A stretch of DNA of 64,000 bases from JACOTK01 sp963743945 (GTDB lineage Bacteria > Actinomycetota > Acidimicrobiia > Acidimicrobiales > CADCSY01): positions 1-64,000 of the forward strand of contig CAVURO010000007.1 of assembly GCA_963743945.1 (NCBI GenBank), read 5' to 3'. The translations under genes were made by a program, and so were the position numbers. Every line of letters starts with the position of its first letter. Positions within the stretch are counted from its first letter, which is position 1. Shown piece by piece: positions 1 to 5,921 of this stretch. The notes under the pieces were generated by a model. It was not told the origin of the DNA. It did no database searches and worked only from the letters and a program-made list of their open reading frames with translations.

Positions 1-19
1 TCAAGGACCGCCGATCCCT

Positions 20-25
20 TAGAAT
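20..25 (+). promoter_or_regulatory. -10 element for a leaderless start
   Basis: TAGAAT ends six bases before the GTG at 32. The spacing fits a transcript that begins at or next to the start codon. The same arrangement is seen at many other genes here. The GGAGG that follows it is only one base from the GTG, too close to act as a normal ribosome binding site. Confidence 0.5.
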
Positions 26-31
26 GGAGGT

Positions 32-286
32 GTGCGTGCATGGTCGTGGTCGCAGGTGAGGAAGGTCGCCGGGCACCCGTCCCTGTGGCTCACGGCTGTT
101 CGCCAGGGCCTGCGGCTCGCTGAGCCGGGTTGGTGGCACCGGTGGCCACCGGTGCCGTCGGTGCCCGACTCCTACATGCGCTTTCGGCTGGTCACAGCCT
201 ACGGCGACCCCGAGGCGGAGCTGGAGGACGACGATGTCGTGACCTATCTACGGTGGTGTCGCACCTGGCGGGCACTGGCGCGCTGA
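32..286 (+). CDS. Small conserved actinobacterial protein of unknown function
   Basis: This 84-residue protein has no recognised catalytic domain. Its pattern (GHPSLWLTAVRQ, a WWHRWPP segment, then YMRFRLVTAYGDP and a closing TYLRWCRTWR) resembles a short uncharacterised protein I recall from many actinobacteria, where it also lies next to an HNH nuclease gene; that resemblance is from memory. The GTG start is chosen because an in-frame stop lies at 20-22 and a TAGAAT hexamer lies seven bases upstream. It is rich in Trp and Arg and has no signal peptide or membrane segment. The next gene starts about 70 bases downstream. Function unknown. Confidence 0.7.
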   Translation: MRAWSWSQVRKVAGHPSLWLTAVRQGLRLAEPGWWHRWPPVPSVPDSYMRFRLVTAYGDPEAELEDDDVVTYLRWCRTWRALAR

Positions 287-355
287 ATGCACATGCCCGA
301 GATGCCGAGCGAGATGCCGGGCAACCGGAGTCGGGGGCAGGGTAGCGTTTCGGGT

Positions 356-859
356 ATGGGTCGGGCCTTGGTGCTCAATGCGAGCTACGAACCACTCGAG
401 ATCGTGTCGGATCGTCGGGCCGTGGTGCTCGTACTGGGGAACAAGGCGGAGATCATCCACGACTCCGGCATCGAGATGCACGCGGCCCATCTCAGTGTCG
501 CCGTTCCCTCGGTGATTCGGCTCCGGCGCTATGTACGCATCCCGTATCGTCGCCTTGCGGGGTTTTCGAGGCGTGGCGTGTTGGCCCGAGACGGCTTTCG
601 CTGCCAGTACTGCAACAAGCCGGCCGAGAGCATCGATCATGTGGTTCCCCGCAGCCGTGGGGGCCCGCACACCTGGGACAATGTCGTTGCGGCGTGTCAC
701 GGCTGCAATCGGGCAAAGCGGGATCGGCTTCTGGCCGAGACGTCCATGCACCTTCGCCGCCACCCGCGACCGCCCGGCGAGCTCAGTTGGATTCGCATGG
801 CCGTGGAGTCTGTCCCCGCACATTGGGAGGCGTACCTGTCGCCTGCCCTCTCGGCGTGA
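356..859 (+). CDS. HNH endonuclease family protein
   Basis: The protein (167 residues) carries a complete HNH zinc-finger nuclease core in its C-terminal half. It has CQYC and ACHGC metal-binding pairs around DHVVPRSRGG, followed by W.N.V and NRAK. The N-terminal half (ALVLNASYEPL, then VLVLGNKAEII) matches the stand-alone HNH proteins common in actinobacteria. A DNA nicking or cleaving activity is expected for the family, but the biological role is unknown. ATG 356 is preferred over the in-frame ATG at 287 because TAGCGT (343-348) ends seven bases before it, as at other leaderless genes here, and the family begins near this Met. Confidence 0.85.
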   Translation: MGRALVLNASYEPLEIVSDRRAVVLVLGNKAEIIHDSGIEMHAAHLSVAVPSVIRLRRYVRIPYRRLAGFSRRGVLARDGFRCQYCNKPAESIDHVVPRSRGGPHTWDNVVAACHGCNRAKRDRLLAETSMHLRRHPRPPGELSWIRMAVESVPAHWEAYLSPALSA

Positions 860-918
860 TCGTCGTTCCGTCGTCGACCTCGCCGCTGCAGCCCCTGCCC
901 GAGGTCTCGCCCGTCGCC

Positions 919-1965
919 ATGGAGATCGTGCGGGTCGACCTCGAGATGGTCGCCCCATTTCGGACCGCACACGGCGTGGAGCGGGTCCGTCGCGTGCTGT
1001 TCGTGCGGGCGCTCGCCGAGGACGGCTCGGAGGGCTGGGGCGAGTGCTCGGCGCTGTCGGCGCCGACCTACAGCGGTGAATGGATCGACGGCGCCGAGGC
1101 GGTCCTACGGGATTTCCTGTTGCCCGCTGCGCTCGCGGGTCGGCCATCGGGCATCGTGGGCCACCCGATGGCGGCCTGCGCCGTGGAGGCGGCAACGACG
1201 CAGCTGCGCCTCGCCGCTGCGGGCCTCACCTTGGCGCAGTGGCTCGGTGCCGTTCGTGGCCGGGTGCCGTGCGGGGTGTCGGTCGGCCTGGCGGCAGGGA
1301 TCGACGCATTGATCGACGAGGTTGCCGATCACGTCGCCGCCGGCTATCAGCGGGTCAAGTTGAAGGTCCGTCCCGGTGCCGATGTCGAACCGGTCCGGGC
1401 GGTGCGGGGCACCTGGCCCGACCTGGCTCTGGGCGTCGATGCCAACGGGTCGTACACGCGTGACGACCTGGACGGGTCGTTGGCGCGCCTCGATGCGTTG
1501 GGCCTCGTCGAGATCGAGCAGCCGTTCGCCCCGCGTGATCTGTTGGCCTCGGCCGAGGCCGTCGCTCGTCTCCGCACGCCGATCTGCCTGGACGAGTCGA
1601 TCGGCTCTGCGGACGATCTGGCCACGGCACTGCAGTTGAGGGCGTGCGACCACGTCAACCTCAAGCCTGCCCGGGTTGGAGGGATTGCCGCCGCAAGGGC
1701 GGTGCACGACCTTGCCTTGGCGAACGACGTACCACTTTGGATCGGCGGCATGTTGGAGACGGGCATCGGAAAGGAGGTGGTGGTGGCGTTCGCCGCGCTC
1801 GCCGGAGCGACGCTCCCCGGTGACCTGCCGTCGAGCGCTCGTTGGTACGCGAACGATGTCACGACGCCATGGGAGATGGATGCCGACGGCACGATGGCGG
1901 TCCGGCCCGCAGGTCCCATGCTTTCCGGCTCGACGCCGGGCTCATCACCGACACGCACAACATGA
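919..1965 (+). CDS. menC: o-Succinylbenzoate synthase-like enolase superfamily enzyme
   Basis: This 348-residue protein belongs to the enolase superfamily (muconate cycloisomerase branch). Visible elements are KLKVRPG with the catalytic lysine pair, metal-binding acidic residues in DANGSY, EQPF and DESIG, and KPARVGG near the end of the barrel. MenC dehydrates SHCHC to o-succinylbenzoate in menaquinone synthesis. N-acylamino-acid racemase is the main alternative, since the families overlap and no other men gene is in the window. ATG 919 follows a GAGG. A GTG at 856, overlapping the HNH stop, would add 21 residues. The stop overlaps the next start as ATGA. Confidence 0.75.
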   Translation: MEIVRVDLEMVAPFRTAHGVERVRRVLFVRALAEDGSEGWGECSALSAPTYSGEWIDGAEAVLRDFLLPAALAGRPSGIVGHPMAACAVEAATTQLRLAAAGLTLAQWLGAVRGRVPCGVSVGLAAGIDALIDEVADHVAAGYQRVKLKVRPGADVEPVRAVRGTWPDLALGVDANGSYTRDDLDGSLARLDALGLVEIEQPFAPRDLLASAEAVARLRTPICLDESIGSADDLATALQLRACDHVNLKPARVGGIAAARAVHDLALANDVPLWIGGMLETGIGKEVVVAFAALAGATLPGDLPSSARWYANDVTTPWEMDADGTMAVRPAGPMLSGSTPGSSPTRTT

Positions 1966-2648
1966 CCGGGGGGGCGTCGCCCGAGGCGAGCTGGGCGATC
2001 GAGCGGGTGAGGGGGACCGCTGCCTCGTTTCACGCCCGAGCGGAGCCCGACCCCGCCGTCAGGGCAGTCTCGTTCTTCGCAATCACCCAGCCCGCACTCG
2101 TCCTGGGAAGCGCACAACCCGTGACCGATGTCGATGCGGCGGCCCTCGATCGAGGGGGCGTCGACCTCGTCCGGCGCCGAAGTGGCGGGGGGGCCGTGCT
2201 GCTGATGCCCGACGAGGTCGTCTGGGTCGACGTGGTGGTGCCGCGTGGCGATCGACTGTGGTGCGACGACGTCGGGCATGCCTTCCACTGGCTTGGCGAG
2301 GTCTGGATCGACGCCCTCGGCAGGTTGGGCTTTCAGGGCGTCTCGCACGAAGGCCCACTCGCCTGTTCGCCATGGTCTCGGCGCATCTGCTTTGCAGGGG
2401 TCGGCGCCGGCGAGGTGCTGGTCGAGGGGCGAAAGACGGTGGGCATCTCCCAGCGGCGTGGGCGATCTGCCGCCCGTTTTCAGTGTGCGGTGCTTCGTCG
2501 CTGGAACCCCGAGGCGCTCGTCGGACTCATGGCCATGAACGAGCACGAGCAGGAGGAGGCCCTGGTCGGCCTCCGGGAAGTCGCCGCCGGAATCGATGCC
2601 ACGGCCGAGGAGATCGAAATGGCGCTGATCGCGTCACTGCCGACGTAG
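1962..2648 (+). CDS. Lipoate-protein ligase A family protein
   Basis: The protein (228 residues) has the BPL/LplA/LipB fold signature. RRRSGGGAVLLMPDEVVWVD supplies the substrate loop, and VEGRKTVGISQRRGR gives the conserved lysine region. LplA enzymes activate and attach lipoyl groups to E2 and GcvH domains, and related proteins move octanoyl or lipoyl groups between carriers. The exact substrate cannot be read from the sequence. It lacks the C-terminal accessory domain of E. coli LplA. Translation is probably coupled to the gene before by ATGA. It converges with the lgt-like gene and overlaps its 3' end by 15 bases. Confidence 0.75.
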   Translation: MTGGASPEASWAIERVRGTAASFHARAEPDPAVRAVSFFAITQPALVLGSAQPVTDVDAAALDRGGVDLVRRRSGGGAVLLMPDEVVWVDVVVPRGDRLWCDDVGHAFHWLGEVWIDALGRLGFQGVSHEGPLACSPWSRRICFAGVGAGEVLVEGRKTVGISQRRGRSAARFQCAVLRRWNPEALVGLMAMNEHEQEEALVGLREVAAGIDATAEEIEMALIASLPT

Positions 2649-3563
2649 CGCCGCGTCACCGGGTTGTTTCTCCAAGTCACCGGGACGTTTCTCCAAGGAG
2701 TGCGCCACGTCGCCGGCGGCCTCCGGGCGGGAGTCGGGTTGGGCGGCGTCGCCTTTGGTGGGATGCACGGGCCCACGCCAACGGGTTACGAGGAGCACGA
2801 GACACGCAGCGACAACGCCGAGCGCTGTCCACTGGCTTCCGCTGAGCCCTGAACCATGGGTGAGATCCACGCGAAAGAAGCCTTCGACGAAGCGGGCGAT
2901 GCCGTAGCCCACGCCGAAGACCAGGGTGAGGCTGCCCACTCGACGCGGATCGGCCGTTGTCCGTCGGCGTATCATGACCAGCACGACGAAGAGCACCGCT
3001 GTCGCCACCAGGTCGTAGAGGGCCGTCTGGTGAACGCCTTGGCCGACCGGAGCCAGGCAGGGCGAGCCGGTGGGGCCGTCCGGGCAGGCGTAACCCAGCA
3101 CGAAGTCGGTCGGCTTGCCGAGATGATCGGCAATGATCAGGTCGCCGATCCGGCCCACGGAGATGCCGAGTGCCAGCCCCGGAACGATGGCGTCGGTCAG
3201 CGCGAAGAATGAGAGCCCTTCACGGCGCAGCCGCGGCAGGCAGATGAGCACGGCACCGACGATGCCTCCCAGGAGCGAGAGCCCTCCCTCCCACACCTGC
3301 AGCACACCCAACGGATTGTCCGCATAGAGGTCGAGGTGTCCCACCACGAAGGAGATGCGGGCGCCGAGGACTGCGCCGAGCACCGCACGGATCATCAGCG
3401 AGTAGAGCCAATCCATGGTCAGCCCGAGTCTTTCGGCGGCCGGACGAATGATCTGCATACCCACGTAGATGCCGACGGCCGTCATGATCCCGTGAGCCGA
3501 GATCGCCAGCGGTCCGATCCCGATCAGGAGCAGCGGGTCGTAGCGCAACAGGGCGGTCAACAT
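2634..3563 (-). CDS. lgt: Prolipoprotein diacylglyceryl transferase homologue (divergent)
   Basis: A 309-residue polytopic membrane protein with the Lgt layout: a WEGGLS-LLGG loop, the GRIGDLIIADHLG signature region, a VHQTALYDL helix and GIARFVEGFFR near the end. Lgt moves diacylglycerol from phosphatidylglycerol to lipobox cysteines. Two usually conserved positions differ: the His of SFHGG (E. coli H103) is Leu, and the Asn of GRIGN (E. coli N146) is Asp. The arginines matching R143 and R239 are kept. The C-terminal tail is hydrophilic with short repeats (EKRPGDLEKQPGD). ATG 3563 has AAGGAGG at good spacing. It may be a specialised paralogue rather than the housekeeping enzyme. Confidence 0.75.
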   Translation of the reverse strand: MLTALLRYDPLLLIGIGPLAISAHGIMTAVGIYVGMQIIRPAAERLGLTMDWLYSLMIRAVLGAVLGARISFVVGHLDLYADNPLGVLQVWEGGLSLLGGIVGAVLICLPRLRREGLSFFALTDAIVPGLALGISVGRIGDLIIADHLGKPTDFVLGYACPDGPTGSPCLAPVGQGVHQTALYDLVATAVLFVVLVMIRRRTTADPRRVGSLTLVFGVGYGIARFVEGFFRVDLTHGSGLSGSQWTALGVVAACLVLLVTRWRGPVHPTKGDAAQPDSRPEAAGDVAHSLEKRPGDLEKQPGDAALRRQ

Positions 3564-3705
3564 ATCGGGCTCCCTCCTTGGTCCAGTGCGGTGGCGCGTG
3601 CCGTTTCCGTGTCCAGGGTAATTCGTTACGTAGTGGATTTCGTCCTGCTGCAAAGGGGCACTACGGGAAGCCAAGGGTGGGCAGGGGGGAGCGGAAGGGC
3701 AAAAA

Positions 3706-3761
3706 GTGGGCGTCAGGTGGTTGTAATGTGGTGGAAAGGGGTTTAGAGTGGTGAGAGGTGG
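3706..3761 (+). promoter_or_regulatory. Phased GTGG repeats, candidate MraZ operator
   Basis: GTGG occurs at 3706, 3717, 3728, 3748 and 3758, so most copies are 10 or 11 bases apart, about one helical turn. MraZ is known to bind short G-rich repeats of about this spacing upstream of its own gene. The array straddles a putative promoter, which fits autorepression of the dcw operon. The flanks are unusually purine-rich. Confidence 0.55.
3721..3749 (+). promoter_or_regulatory. Putative dcw/mraZ promoter
   Basis: TTGTAA (3721-3726) and TAGAGT (3744-3749) are separated by 17 bases and lie inside the GTGG array. The resulting leader to the mraZ GTG would be about 65 bases. The match to a sigma-70/SigA promoter is four of six at each hexamer, so this is a reasonable but unproven call. 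Confidence 0.45.
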
Positions 3762-3821
3762 AGGAAAGGGGAGACCTTTGTAGTCCACCTGCCAACTGCC
3801 GAGAAGCGAGAGCGATTCCAC

Positions 3822-4262
3822 GTGGAGCAGGCGTTTGTAGGGGAGTTCGAGCACTCCCTCGACCTGAAGGGTCGGGTGATTCTCCCGGCCAAGTTCCGCG
3901 ACCGCCTGGAGCACGGGGGGTATCTCACGAAGGTGCTCGACGGTTGCTTGGCCATCTATACGCCCGAGGAGTTCAAGGTCAGGACCGCCGAGATGCTGGA
4001 GATCGCACGCAGGGGACAACTGGAGCGCAACATCGCCAGGTCCTTCTCGGCCGGCACCGCCGAGGTCCTTCCCGACAGGCAGGGGCGGATCGCGATTCCG
4101 CAGCCCTTGCGCGAGTTCGCCCGCCTGGAGCGCGATCTCAAGATCATAGGGGCGATCAATCGCATCGAGATCTGGAACCTCGATCAGTGGACGACTGTCA
4201 ACCTCGAAGCCGAGGAGGGCATGAGAAGCGCCCTGCCCGGACTCGAAGCGGTGGGGATCTGA
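3822..4262 (+). CDS. mraZ: Transcriptional regulator MraZ
   Basis: MraZ (146 residues) contains two SpoVT-AbrB-type halves, each with the typical core: EFEHSLDLKGRVILPAKFR near the start and AEVLPDRQGRIAIPQPLRE in the middle. It forms ring-shaped oligomers on DNA and represses the dcw operon in other bacteria. The start is GTG 3822 with a weak GAGAAG upstream, and it fits the family N-terminus (FVGEFEHSLD). It is the first gene of the dcw cluster and is followed by a 148-base structured gap before rsmH. The GTGG array upstream is its likely target. Confidence 0.93.
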   Translation: MEQAFVGEFEHSLDLKGRVILPAKFRDRLEHGGYLTKVLDGCLAIYTPEEFKVRTAEMLEIARRGQLERNIARSFSAGTAEVLPDRQGRIAIPQPLREFARLERDLKIIGAINRIEIWNLDQWTTVNLEAEEGMRSALPGLEAVGI

Positions 4263-4267
4263 CATGG

Positions 4268-4390
4268 GACGCGCAGCAACAGCCCTCCGAACGACAAGGC
4301 GGACAGCCCCTTCCGCCCGCTTCCGTCTTGGCCACGCGGGGAGAAATCCCGCGGGCCGTGCCGATCGGAGGGCTGTTGGTGCGCGGCGTC
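4268..4390 (+). ncRNA. Structured leader upstream of rsmH, mraW-motif-like RNA
   Basis: The mraZ-rsmH gap folds on paper into a three-way junction. The outer stem pairs 4277-4290 with 4365-4378, perfect over 14 base pairs, and continues across one mismatch with CGCGCA (4270-4275) against TGCGCG (4380-4385). Inside are two hairpins: GGCGGA/TCCGCC (4298-4303 with 4312-4317) and CGCGGG/CCCGCG (4335-4340 with 4348-4353), the latter extended by GGCC pairs. A conserved mraW RNA motif has been described upstream of this gene in actinobacteria; position and taxon agree, but I could not test the consensus. The rsmH ribosome binding site lies just after the stem. Confidence 0.6.
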
Positions 4391-4410
4391 ATCTCGCTGA
4401 GGAGCGGCCC

Positions 4411-5391
4411 ATGACCTCGAACGATTCCGGTCCGTCGCCATTTCGCCATCTGCCGGTGATGGAGGCCGAGGTGGTCGAGCTGTTCGGCCCCGTCCCCGCC
4501 GGCGTCATCGTCGACGCCACAGTCGGGGGGGGTGGTCATGCTCACGCCGTTCTCGCCGCCCTGCCCCACGTTCGCCTCGTGGGTCTCGACCAGGATCCCG
4601 CCGCCGTCGAAGCCGCTCGTGATCGCCTGGAGGTGTTCGGCGACCGGGCGATGATCGTCCAGGCGCGTTTCGATCACCTGGTGCCCGTCATGTCCTCCCT
4701 CGGCATCGAGGAGTTGAGCGGCGTGCTGTTCGACCTCGGCGTCAGCTCGCATCAGTTCGATCGACCTGAGCGCGGATTCAGCTATCGCTTCGACGCCCCC
4801 TTGGACATGCGAATGGACCCCGCCGGCACGACGACTGCGGCGGATCTGGTGAACAACCTGGACGAGAGCGAGTTGTCAGATCTTCTCCGTACCTTCGGCG
4901 ACGAGCGCTTTTCAACCCGCATCGCCAGGGCGATCGTCTCGGCTCGACCCGTGAACACAACCATCGAGCTGGCCGAGATCGTCCGCGGCGCCATCCCCGC
5001 TCCGGCGCGACGTCGCGGGGGTCACCCGGCGAAACGCACCTTCCAGGCGCTGCGCCTGGTCGTCAATGACGAGCTCGGCGTGCTTCCGGTCGCGATCGAG
5101 GCTGCGCTCTCCTTGCTGACGGTGGGAGGGCGCTGCGTCGTCCTCTCGTACCACTCCGGGGAGGACCGCATCGTCAAGGCAGGGTTTCGTCGGGCGGCGA
5201 CCGGGGGGTGCACGTGTCCCGACCGCCTTCCGTGCGTCTGTGGTGCAACGCCTTCGGTCCGGCTGCTCAAGCAGGGGTCGAGGAAGCCCACAGGCGCTGA
5301 GGTGAGCGCCAATCCCCGCGCCGAGTCGGCGCGCCTCCGCGCCGTCGAGAAGATCGCCGGCGTCTCCGTCCGTGCTCCGGGAGCTCGATGA
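4411..5391 (+). CDS. rsmH: 16S rRNA m4C1402 methyltransferase RsmH
   Basis: RsmH (formerly MraW, 326 residues) methylates N4 of C1402 in 16S rRNA using S-adenosylmethionine. The SAM motif DATVGGGGHA is near residue 32, followed by GLDQDP, the family block FDLGVSSHQFDRPERGFSY and FQALRLVVNDEL. The insert domain with DMRMDP and the closing VLSYHSGEDRIVK are present. ATG 4411 has GAGGAG six bases upstream. An ATG at 4264 would run through the RNA hairpins and add no family sequence. The stop overlaps ftsL as ATGATG. Confidence 0.95.
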   Translation: MTSNDSGPSPFRHLPVMEAEVVELFGPVPAGVIVDATVGGGGHAHAVLAALPHVRLVGLDQDPAAVEAARDRLEVFGDRAMIVQARFDHLVPVMSSLGIEELSGVLFDLGVSSHQFDRPERGFSYRFDAPLDMRMDPAGTTTAADLVNNLDESELSDLLRTFGDERFSTRIARAIVSARPVNTTIELAEIVRGAIPAPARRRGGHPAKRTFQALRLVVNDELGVLPVAIEAALSLLTVGGRCVVLSYHSGEDRIVKAGFRRAATGGCTCPDRLPCVCGATPSVRLLKQGSRKPTGAEVSANPRAESARLRAVEKIAGVSVRAPGAR

Positions 5392-5921
5392 TGAGCCCGC
5401 AGGCGGCACCTGCGCCACTGGGACGTCGACCCGGACGAGTGGACGGAGGGGAAGCTCGCGCGCGACGTGAGCACCAGCTGGACCAACTCGGGGTGCAGCG
5501 CCCGCGGCTCCGCGTGGTCGACGACTCCAATCTGAGGCTCGCTGCCCGACGCAAGCGTGTTCGGTTCCTCGGGGTGGTGGCGGCATTCGTCGTGGTCGCG
5601 TCGCTGTTCGGCCTTGCGGCCTTCCATGCGGTGTTGGTGCAGGGACAGGTTCGGGTGGACACCCTGGCGGATCAGGTAGCCGAGGAGCAGGCTCACTATC
5701 AGCAGCTTCGTCGCGAGGTCGCCGAGCTCGAGTCGCCCCAGCGGGTGGTGGACGAGGCCGTGGGGCGCCTCGGAATGGTCAAGCCTGAACGGGTTGAGTA
5801 CCTCACCCCTCCGGAAGGGGCGACCTCCACCGTCGCCCCTCGCCCCGCGGTGTCCGATGACACCTCAAACGGGGAGCGTCCTTGGGCGTCGGTCAAGCCC
5901 TTCCTGGGTGCCGGTTCGTGA
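5388..5921 (+). CDS. ftsL: Cell division protein FtsL
   Basis: A 177-residue bitopic membrane protein in the ftsL position between rsmH and ftsI. About 60 cytoplasmic residues rich in Arg are followed by one membrane segment (FLGVVAAFVVVASLFGLAAF, about residues 62-81). Then comes a short coiled coil (VAEEQAHYQQLRREVAELES) ending in the family-like LGMVKPERVEYL. FtsL joins FtsQ and FtsB in the divisome and activates FtsWI. The assignment rests on order and topology because the sequence is poorly conserved. The start overlaps the rsmH stop and the stop overlaps the ftsI GTG. Confidence 0.8.
   Translation: MMSPQAAPAPLGRRPGRVDGGEARARREHQLDQLGVQRPRLRVVDDSNLRLAARRKRVRFLGVVAAFVVVASLFGLAAFHAVLVQGQVRVDTLADQVAEEQAHYQQLRREVAELESPQRVVDEAVGRLGMVKPERVEYLTPPEGATSTVAPRPAVSDDTSNGERPWASVKPFLGAGS

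Noticed and set aside
248..2546. Long minus-strand open frames opposite the HNH, menC and lplA-like genes
   Set aside because: They are Arg/Pro-rich antisense shadows produced by high-G+C codon use and carry no recognisable domain, while the plus-strand genes have clear motifs.
3564..4265. Upstream extension of the lgt-like frame on the minus strand
   Set aside because: It is antisense to mraZ and its promoter. ATG 3563 has a strong ribosome binding site and begins the Lgt family sequence.
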